Shown here: piece by piece, positions 7,168-12,272 of the stretch | Numbering within the stretch: position 1 is the stretch's first letter | Layout: the number at the start of each line of letters is the position of its first letter | Assembly (NCBI GenBank): GCA_013140785.1 | Contig: JABFRZ010000223.1 | Coordinates: forward strand, 1-12,272 | Direction of reading: 5' to 3' | Length of the DNA: 12,272 nt | DNA from: Planctomycetota bacterium | GTDB lineage: Bacteria; Planctomycetota; UBA1135; GCA-002686595 | Notes under the pieces: generated by a model | Told to the model about the DNA's origin: nothing | Seen by the model: the letters and a program-made list of their open reading frames with translations, nothing else | Databases searched by the model: none | Program-made: the position numbers and the translations under genes

Positions 7168-9657
7168 GTGAGAGTGAGCCTGCACTGGGCACTGGCGCTC
7201 GGCGCTGCGAGCGGCGCTTGCTCGCCCACCGAGGAGACGAGCGCGCCTCACGCCGGCATCGAACTACTGGGACGCGCCCCTGACCAACAACTGGGTCAGG
7301 CTGGAGAGCTGAGCCCGGGCAGAGCCGATTGGGGCGAGCTCGCTCAATTCGGGTGGGAATCGGTCACGCACGAGCAGGACGGACGACTCTTCGCCTGGAC
7401 GAATCGCGAGCAGGCCTTCCTGAGTCTGCCGGCGTACCAGCGCAGAGACCGAGACATCACCTTGGAGCTGCTGGCACCAGGACGGAGCGAGCTCGCGCTC
7501 GACGTGAAGCTGAACGGAATTCTCCTGGAGACGGTGCAGGTCGGCGAAACCCTACGTGAGCATCGCGTGCGCGCACCCGAACCGCTCTGGCTCGAGGGCG
7601 AGAACCTACTCGAGCTCGGCTGCAAGCTGGATTCTCTCGCTGGAAGCCGGTCCATGATCGGAGTGGGCCTCGCGCGCGCCGCCTATGACGTGCCGCGCCG
7701 CGTCGCGGTGGACGTCGAGGGGCACAGCGTGCGCCTCGAGGGGGACACTTCCGTGCGCTACCGCATCGAGCCGCTCTCGCGGGGACGGCTCGCGCTCGGC
7801 GGTCATGCCCGTGGCCCAGGCATGCTCGGGATCACTCTCGCACACATCGATCGCGAGACGGGCAACGAGGTGGAGAGCGAACCGACCTACGTGGAGCTTC
7901 ACGCAGCCCAGGAGTTCGAGCGCTTCCTGCCATTGCCCACGGAAGGACAGCTACTCGAGCTGCGCATTTCGTGGCAGTCGAGCGCCAAGAACGCGGACGG
8001 CTCGGAGCTCCTACTGCGGCGTCTCGAGCTGCAGGAATCCACTGCGGTCGCGCGCCCGCCCATCATCTTGATCAGCGTCGATACGCTCTCGGCGCGACAC
8101 CTGTCGGTCTACGGCTATCCGCTCGCGACTTCGCCGGCCCTCGAGCGCTTCGCCACAGAGGCCTACTGCTTCGAGCAGTGTTTGACGAACGCGCCCTGGA
8201 CGCTGCCGAGCTTCATGTCGCTGATGACCGGCCTCTACGCCGGAGCCCACCGACTCGACGGCTGGGGATCCGAGCTCTGGGAGCTCTGGTATCTGTCCGC
8301 GAATCGCTGGACGATGCCCGAGTTCGTGCGCGCGGCCGGCTATCGGACCGCGGGCTTCGTGGACAACGCCTGGATCACCAAGCCCTTCGGGTTCCCGCAG
8401 GGTTTCGAGATCTACGACGCGAGCGCGGCCGACAACAACGCCAACAAGTGCATGGATCCCGGCGGCGGCATCCGCCAGACGGCCGGGGCGGCGCGGGCGT
8501 ACCTCGAAGAGCTCGACCCCGGGACGCCCTTCTTCCTCTTCGTGCACTGCTTCGACGTGCACGGCCCATACGCTTCGCCGGCTCCCTTCGACGGCAGCTT
8601 CGACTCAGCGACGGCCTACGACAGGGAGCGCACCGCGCTCGCGGGCGGCTCGGCCAACGCGTTCGGCATCGTGCCCAGCTACGTCGCCTGCGGCGGGGTG
8701 AGCGCGGACGAACCTCCCAGTTCGCTCCATACCGCTCGGATCGAGGGCGCCTACGACGAGGGCATCCGCTTTGTCGACGACGAGCTCGGCAAGTTCTTCG
8801 ATTACCTGCGGGAGGAAGGCTGGCTCGAGCGCGCCTGGGTGATCGTCACGGCCGACCATGGCGAGACGATGGCCGACACGCCCTACTACTTCGGTCATGG
8901 AGTGATGGACCAGGACGTCCTGCATGTGCCGCTTCTCATCCGTCCGCCGGGCGGGCTGCCGGGTGGCAAGCGCGTCGAAGCCACGGTGCAGCTCGCAGAC
9001 CTCTACCCGACGGTCCAGGACCTCCTGGGCTCCCGATCCGACAGGGAGTACTTGCACGGCCGCTCGCTCGTGCCGCTGCTTCGAGGAGACGCGCTTGAGC
9101 CAGGCGTGGTGCTGGCCGAGACCGGCCTGATGCGTCAGGCCATGCTGGTCATGGACCGGTGGAAGCTCGTCGAATTGGAGCCCTCCAAGGACATCCACCT
9201 ATCGGCGCTGCTCACCCTCGGGTACCTGTCGCCCGACCTGCTGGAGCGGGCCGAGAAGTTGTCCGAGCGGAAGAAGAACCTGCAGCTCTGGAAGAAGAAC
9301 CCGGACCTCGTGAGCGACTTCCTCGAGGTCATGCCCAGGACGGGCCTGACCCAGGAGCTCTTGGCGCGGATACAGCAACGCGAAGGCTTCTACAACCTCA
9401 TCGCCTTCCTCAAGTGCGCCGTGGACGAGCCTCGTTACGAGCTCTACGACCTGCGCAAGGATCCGCTCGCGCGCCACGACCTCGCCGCGAAGAACCCCGA
9501 GAAGCTCGCGCAGATGAAGGCCCGGCTCGAGCTGGAGAAGCAGCGTCGTGAACGAGCCAGGAGCAACGCCCACCCGCCGACGCAGGCGGTGGAACTGTCC
9601 CCCGAGACCGTGATGGACATCGAGGCCCTGGGCTACTCCGGCAACACGGCGGACTGA
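7168..9657 (+). CDS. Exported sulfatase/alkaline-phosphatase-superfamily protein with N-terminal beta-sandwich
   Basis: The frame encodes an 829-residue protein from the GTG at 7168. That start gives a compact signal sequence VRVSLHWALALGAASGAC, with a weak lipobox at the Cys, and GGAG 10 nt upstream. An ATG at 7039 would add 43 residues before the hydrophobic stretch, with no Shine-Dalgarno site. Residues about 35-290 form a beta-rich region; its first part resembles a galactose-binding-like sandwich (VKLNGILLETVQV, GENLLELGCKL). From residue 297 the sulfatase fold begins: ILISVDTLSARHLSVYGYP (Asp305, metal), NAPWTLPSFMSLMTG (Thr345 at the nucleophile position), VTADHGE (Asp563-His564) and FGHG (His577), ending in YELYDLRKDP and a C-terminal IEALGYSG typical of these proteins. 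The CxPSR/SxPSR formylglycine motif is absent, so the gene may be a phosphodiesterase or phosphotransferase rather than a sulfatase. The substrate is unknown. Confidence 0.88.
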   Translation: MRVSLHWALALGAASGACSPTEETSAPHAGIELLGRAPDQQLGQAGELSPGRADWGELAQFGWESVTHEQDGRLFAWTNREQAFLSLPAYQRRDRDITLELLAPGRSELALDVKLNGILLETVQVGETLREHRVRAPEPLWLEGENLLELGCKLDSLAGSRSMIGVGLARAAYDVPRRVAVDVEGHSVRLEGDTSVRYRIEPLSRGRLALGGHARGPGMLGITLAHIDRETGNEVESEPTYVELHAAQEFERFLPLPTEGQLLELRISWQSSAKNADGSELLLRRLELQESTAVARPPIILISVDTLSARHLSVYGYPLATSPALERFATEAYCFEQCLTNAPWTLPSFMSLMTGLYAGAHRLDGWGSELWELWYLSANRWTMPEFVRAAGYRTAGFVDNAWITKPFGFPQGFEIYDASAADNNANKCMDPGGGIRQTAGAARAYLEELDPGTPFFLFVHCFDVHGPYASPAPFDGSFDSATAYDRERTALAGGSANAFGIVPSYVACGGVSADEPPSSLHTARIEGAYDEGIRFVDDELGKFFDYLREEGWLERAWVIVTADHGETMADTPYYFGHGVMDQDVLHVPLLIRPPGGLPGGKRVEATVQLADLYPTVQDLLGSRSDREYLHGRSLVPLLRGDALEPGVVLAETGLMRQAMLVMDRWKLVELEPSKDIHLSALLTLGYLSPDLLERAEKLSERKKNLQLWKKNPDLVSDFLEVMPRTGLTQELLARIQQREGFYNLIAFLKCAVDEPRYELYDLRKDPLARHDLAAKNPEKLAQMKARLELEKQRRERARSNAHPPTQAVELSPETVMDIEALGYSGNTAD

Positions 9658-9658
9658 C

Positions 9659-9842
9659 CCCACTCTGCCGAGAGGGGCGTGCGAGGGCGTAGCGGCCGGA
9701 AGCCGGCGCGCGCGGGCTCGGAGTTCATGGGACTGCTCTCCGCGCCGAGCGCATGAGGAAGCTCGGCAACACCCCCGCCCACGCGGCTGGCGCGTACGGG
9801 GATCGAGCCGCCACTCACGGGCGAGAGGGCCGTCCGAGGGCG
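9659..9842 (+). repeat. Imperfect direct repeat pair in the convergent spacer
   Basis: The 192-bp spacer between the two convergent stop codons holds two similar blocks. The cores at 9670-9689 and 9823-9842 match at 18 of 20 positions (shared parts GAGAGGG and CGAGGGCG), and each is preceded by CCACTC a few bases upstream. The copies are about 150 bp apart. No gene and no T-tract terminator is seen in the spacer. The repeat might be a duplicated 3' end or a small dispersed element; chance similarity in GC-rich DNA is possible. Confidence 0.4.
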
Positions 9843-9849
9843 ACGAGGA

Positions 9850-10578
9850 TCACTCCCATCCGGGCCATGAGGTCCCCGTCAGGTACCGCCCCGCGATCGA
9901 CAGGAGCCGATCCAAGTCCGAAGCGCCCGGTGCGGAGTTCCCCTTGAAGGCTGCGATGCCCTCTTCGACGGCCAGGAGTCGCCCGAGGCAAGCGTCGATC
10001 GTCCCCTGAGCGAAGTATGTGCTCTGGTCCGGATCGTCCCGGTCGTAGCCCGGGTCCGCGATGTCGTCGATGAACGCCTGGCGCCAGGCCGGCTCTATGC
10101 GCGTGGTCTCGTTCCAGTCGTTCCAAGTGGCGATGAAGGCCCAGTTGCAACCCTCGTCGGCGGCACTGGACGAATCATCGATGACGGACTCCCAGCTCGA
10201 CTCGTGCATGTCCAGGGACTCGGACAGCACGCGCATGCACGCCGCAGGGCTGGCGATGTACTTCTTGCCCCAACCCGAGACCGCCGTGTCGTCGAAATCC
10301 GGATAGACGAAACCGATGGACAGACGCGTGGTGTCGTCGGCGGCCGCCCACTGCAGCGGCCTCTTCGCGAGAGCCAGGGCATAGGAATCGCCCAGCGAGC
10401 CCGCCGGCGCGGGACTGACCGCGATCGGAGTCGGGCAATCCGCCAAGTTGCAGAAGGACGAGTACTTGCGCAGGTCGTGCGGGCTGGCGAACGAGAACGG
10501 GAACCACGTGGTCATGCCCGTGAAGCTCTCGAGGTAGGGATCGGTGTAGTCCGCCTGCGAACTCAGGCGGGTGTCGGA
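9850..10578 (-). CDS. C-terminal fragment: second half of a GH71/GH99-like catalytic domain
   Basis: This frame continues the broken gene with TRLSSQADYTDPYLESFTG; the first internal ATG would be at 10515 (MTTWFPFSF). Segments typical of GH71/GH99-like enzymes are visible: FTGMTTWFPFSFASP, then SIGFVYPDFDDTAVSGWG (like the PGFDDT strand), and near 10092-10136 FIATWNDWNETTRIEP, which matches the T-W-N-E/D-W-x-E-x-x-x-I-E-P strand near the end of these barrels. It closes with an approximately 70-residue tail ending SWPGWE. With no start signal of its own and no signal peptide, it is unlikely to be made as a working exported protein; low-level frameshifting cannot be excluded, but no slippery heptamer is seen. 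Confidence 0.6.
   Translation of the reverse strand, partial: SDTRLSSQADYTDPYLESFTGMTTWFPFSFASPHDLRKYSSFCNLADCPTPIAVSPAPAGSLGDSYALALAKRPLQWAAADDTTRLSIGFVYPDFDDTAVSGWGKKYIASPAACMRVLSESLDMHESSWESVIDDSSSAADEGCNWAFIATWNDWNETTRIEPAWRQAFIDDIADPGYDRDDPDQSTYFAQGTIDACLGRLLAVEEGIAAFKGNSAPGASDLDRLLSIAGRYLTGTSWPGWE
10551..10570. repeat. Perfect 7-bp hairpin at the frameshift junction
   Basis: CCGCCTG and CAGGCGG are separated by six bases. The palindrome lies inside the interval where the glycosidase frames cross and contains the premature stop. Hairpins of this kind can promote replication-slippage deletions; a causal role here is inference. Confidence 0.7.
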
Positions 10579-12005
10579 TGATAGGCGCCCACGAGCGGCA
10601 GGTTGTCCGCCGAGTCCTCGGTTGAGCAGGCCGCGTCGCGACGGCTGTTGGCACGGTAGTCGTCCGGGTCGTGCTGCATGTCCGAGCAGTCCTCGGGACA
10701 ATTGTCGCAATCGGCGTTGACGCTGAACGGCGTCGAGTTCCAGCTGCGCCACTGGTTGACGCCGTTCCAACCCGGGTAGCTGCCGTCGCTGGCCAGCGGG
10801 GCACGGTAGTTCGAGTAGTAGTCCGCGACCACGAACGCCTTGGGGTTGCCAGTGATTCCGTTGAGCTCTCCCACCTGGACGAAGTCGAGCTCCAACACGG
10901 TCGTATCCGTGACGGCCATCTCGAACTGGACCGTGAGCGAGGTAACGGCGTTCGAGCTCACCTTGAAGGGGATGCGTGGGCTGGTTGCATCGGGAACCGT
11001 CTGCACGAAGGTCCACTTGCCGGCCGTGATGTCGGCCGGATAGAGCGTCTGGCTCGCGATCGGTGAGGCGCCGCTGATCCCGGCTCCCGAGGGAACCAGC
11101 GACAACTTCACCGAGGTCAGGACGGCCGTGCTATCCACCTTGAACCAGGCCCCTGCCTCCATCTTGTGGTGATAGTGCGGGGTCCCATTCGTGCCTCCCA
11201 TGCCCAGGGCCTGGAAGACTTTGGCCGTACCGGAGGCCACCGACACCTCGACTGAGTTGTCGCCGTAGTAGGCATCGTCCGAGCTCCCGCGCGAGAGGGA
11301 CCCGGGAGTCACCATCCACCCGCCGGGAGTCCAGGAGGGGAGCCCCTGCTGTTCGAGAAGGGGGTCGTAGGTCTCGAAGCTCCCGTCAGCAACCGCCAGA
11401 TCGCCGTACTCGAAAACTCCGAACTTGGCCGCGTCGAAGTAGAGATCCCCGGTGCCGCTGTTGACCACGCACACCATCGACATGACCGCGGTGTTCGACT
11501 GCAGCCTGCTGTCGTAGGGGCTGACCGGCTCGGTCGTGATGTACAGCCACTTGTTGCGCGGAACATCGGCGCCGTCGATCCATGGACTGGTCTTGGCCAC
11601 GTTGGTGGAGACCCCGCCCGAGGTCCGGGAGTTCAGCTCGAGGTAGAACTTGCCGCTGAAGTTGGAGGCTACGTAGACCCAGCCTCCGAACTCCAGCTTG
11701 CGTCCGAATTCGGTGCTGGGCGGAGCAGTCAACACGCCGCCGCTCGTGGAGAGATCGTAGTACTGCCACATGCTGTGGGTCGCGGCCGAGCCAGACTTCG
11801 AGAACTTGGCCACTCCCCCGCTGCCCGACGGGTTGCTGGCCCAGGTCCAGATGGTGCCGCTCGTCTTGGACCACCCGTTCAGATTCGTGGTGAAGTCGGG
11901 ATTGGTGATCGTGACGGACTGCCGGATTTCGGCTCGTCCGACTGCCGCGAACGCGGTCAAGGCCAGCGTGGAAAGAAGGGAGTGACGACCACTGACTTGT
12001 TGCAT
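10563..12005 (-). CDS. N-terminal fragment: signal peptide, two carbohydrate-binding-like modules, start of catalytic domain
   Basis: From the ATG at 12005 the frame encodes 480 residues. MQQVSGRHSLLSTLALTAFA leads a Sec signal peptide, likely cut after GRA (residue 25). Residues about 30-202 and 203-381 are two beta-sandwich modules of the CBM4/9-like kind: each opens with a D/SF-type motif (NPDFTTNLNGWS; DGSFETYDP) and ends in a hydrophobic-acidic strand (GDLYFDAAKFGVFE; VLELDFVQVGEL). The catalytic part begins at AFVVADYYSNYRAP, followed by WNGVNQWRSWN and a Cys-rich insert (CDNCPEDC), and breaks off after NLPLVGAYH. GAGGG 9 nt upstream favours this ATG. ATG 12041 and GTG 12050 are in-frame alternatives; the former has GAGG only 3 nt away. 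Family names are from pattern recognition only. The product may be secreted and bind glycans without catalysing hydrolysis. Confidence 0.7.
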   Translation of the reverse strand: MQQVSGRHSLLSTLALTAFAAVGRAEIRQSVTITNPDFTTNLNGWSKTSGTIWTWASNPSGSGGVAKFSKSGSAATHSMWQYYDLSTSGGVLTAPPSTEFGRKLEFGGWVYVASNFSGKFYLELNSRTSGGVSTNVAKTSPWIDGADVPRNKWLYITTEPVSPYDSRLQSNTAVMSMVCVVNSGTGDLYFDAAKFGVFEYGDLAVADGSFETYDPLLEQQGLPSWTPGGWMVTPGSLSRGSSDDAYYGDNSVEVSVASGTAKVFQALGMGGTNGTPHYHHKMEAGAWFKVDSTAVLTSVKLSLVPSGAGISGASPIASQTLYPADITAGKWTFVQTVPDATSPRIPFKVSSNAVTSLTVQFEMAVTDTTVLELDFVQVGELNGITGNPKAFVVADYYSNYRAPLASDGSYPGWNGVNQWRSWNSTPFSVNADCDNCPEDCSDMQHDPDDYRANSRRDAACSTEDSADNLPLVGAYHPTPA

Positions 12006-12074
12006 GGAGTTTGGCCCTCGTGCCTTGGGGCGCGCTTCCATTCTCCTCACAGAATGCGCTCCCCGACGGAACCC

Positions 12075-12102
12075 ACAATGGGGGGGGGGAGTTGGAAGTC
12101 AA
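12075..12102 (-). promoter_or_regulatory. Candidate glycosidase promoter with a homopolymer spacer
   Basis: Reading the minus strand, TTGACT (12097-12102; 5 of 6 to the -35 consensus) is followed by 16 nt and then CATTGT (12075-12080; 3 of 6 to the -10 consensus, including the key second A and last T). The spacer is TCCAACT plus nine of the ten C of the homopolymer. Transcription would start near 12067, 25-60 nt before the candidate start codons. The -10 is weak, and promoter rules in this lineage are uncertain. Confidence 0.35.
12080..12089. repeat. G10 homopolymeric tract
   Basis: Ten consecutive G on the plus strand (ten C on the coding strand of the downstream glycosidase gene). It is the longest mononucleotide run I see in the window and falls in the candidate promoter, 38 nt upstream of the ATG at 12041 and 74 nt upstream of the ATG at 12005. 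Runs of this length are prone to slippage in vivo and also to sequencing length errors. Confidence 0.9.
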
Positions 12103-12272
12103 GACGGCTCCGACACCGAGCACGGCATCCGCGGTCCTTGTCCGGTATGGAAAGCCTCGCGCCCCGTTCTCCTCACCCGGCGCCGCCGAGGTTCGAGCGC
12201 GAAGTTCTCCACAACTTCTCCTGCGCCATGGTCGGAGGGCTGGATCGTCTTCCCCTTCGCGTGGCTTGTCCC

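Larger units (their letters stand above)
9850..12005 (-). pseudogene. Frameshifted secreted GH71/GH99-like glycoside hydrolase with two N-terminal beta-sandwich modules
   Basis: Two minus-strand frames join end to end as one protein: the 5' frame stops at TGA 10563-10565, and the next frame continues the same domain down to TGA 9850-9852. The crossover must lie between about 10583 (Tyr of LVGAY) and 10548 (DYTDPY). Joined, it would encode about 718 residues: signal peptide, two lectin-like sandwiches, then a catalytic region. One missing base restores the frame, but GH71/GH99-like domains normally have over a hundred residues between the PLVGAY-like strand and the TDPYLESF-like segment. That stretch would hold the first half of the barrel, so an out-of-frame deletion fits better than a single-base error. 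A perfect 7-bp stem with 6-nt loop (10551-10570) sits at the junction. Both halves keep good codon use, so the break is recent or an assembly error. Confidence 0.65.
12006..12272. other. Upstream region of the glycosidase gene, no supported gene
   Basis: Besides the G10 tract and candidate promoter, this region holds a small perfect dyad, GAAGTT-CTCCAC-AACTTC (12201-12218), and two copies of TTCTCCTCAC (12041-12050 and 12167-12176) with similar GC-rich left flanks. A minus-strand frame is open from the right edge to a TGA at 12099-12101 (57 codons). It matches nothing I recognise and has weaker third-position G/C bias than the genes here. Confidence 0.4.

Noticed and set aside
10563..10583. 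Programmed ribosomal frameshift joining the glycosidase halves
   Set aside because: No slippery heptamer is seen at the crossover, and the missing barrel segment is not explained by recoding.
10578..11016. Extended N-terminus of the C-terminal glycosidase fragment
   Set aside because: It overlaps the well-supported N-terminal fragment in another frame and reads as low-complexity Arg/Gly/Leu sequence.
12030..12176. Meaningful direct repeat from the two copies of TTCTCCTCAC
   Set aside because: Only 10 bp are exact, and one copy overlaps a Shine-Dalgarno-like purine tract, so chance similarity is likely.
12099..12272. Partial gene on the minus strand entering from the right edge (57 open codons to TGA 12099-12101)
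   Set aside because: No recognisable motif, an Arg-rich low-complexity tail, and a weaker third-position G/C bias than the real genes. More sequence to the right would decide it.

Overview
The window is GC-rich chromosomal DNA from a bacterium, roughly two-thirds G+C by eye, with strong G/C preference at third codon positions. The gene mix suggests a heterotroph of the Planctomycetota, or a Myxococcota-like lineage: a very large secreted protein built of carboxypeptidase-regulatory-like beta domains, a lipoprotein-like sulfatase-fold enzyme with an N-terminal beta-sandwich, and a secreted glycoside-hydrolase-like protein with two lectin-like modules. This assignment is inference; there is no rRNA or marker-gene comparison here. 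I see no tRNA, rRNA, CRISPR array, insertion sequence or phage gene.

Layout, left to right. (1) Positions 1-842, plus strand: the 3' part of a coiled-coil plus trypsin-like serine protease gene that starts outside the window. (2) 843-1022: a short, hairpin-rich spacer containing an approximately 84-bp imperfect inverted repeat with a nested perfect hairpin. (3) 1023-4271, plus: a 1082-residue exported multi-domain beta protein with two in-frame tandem duplications. (4) 4338-5219, plus: an EamA/DMT-family membrane transporter. (5) 5220-6833, minus: purH, the bifunctional enzyme for the last two steps of IMP synthesis; its stop codon touches that of the transporter gene, with no base between. 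(6) 6834-7167: a divergent spacer. (7) 7168-9657, plus: a sulfatase/alkaline-phosphatase-superfamily protein that has threonine where sulfatases carry the formylglycine Cys/Ser. (8) 9658-9849: a convergent spacer with an imperfect direct repeat. (9) 9850-12005, minus: a secreted protein with two beta-sandwich modules and a GH71/GH99-like catalytic region. It is broken by a frameshift near 10578, and the first half of the predicted barrel appears to be missing. (10) 12006-12272: its upstream region, with a run of ten G located between a promoter-like -35 (TTGACT on the minus strand) and a weak -10.

Apart from purH and the transporter, the genes encode envelope or exported proteins. The two polysaccharide-type proteins (sulfatase-fold and GH-like) are convergent neighbours and may share a glycan-related role, but there is no operon linking them. 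The observations most worth following are the broken glycosidase gene, the homopolymer in its candidate promoter (an arrangement like known phase-variable promoters), the Thr-nucleophile sulfatase homologue, and the structured spacer at 848-990. I found no clear new multi-gene system.
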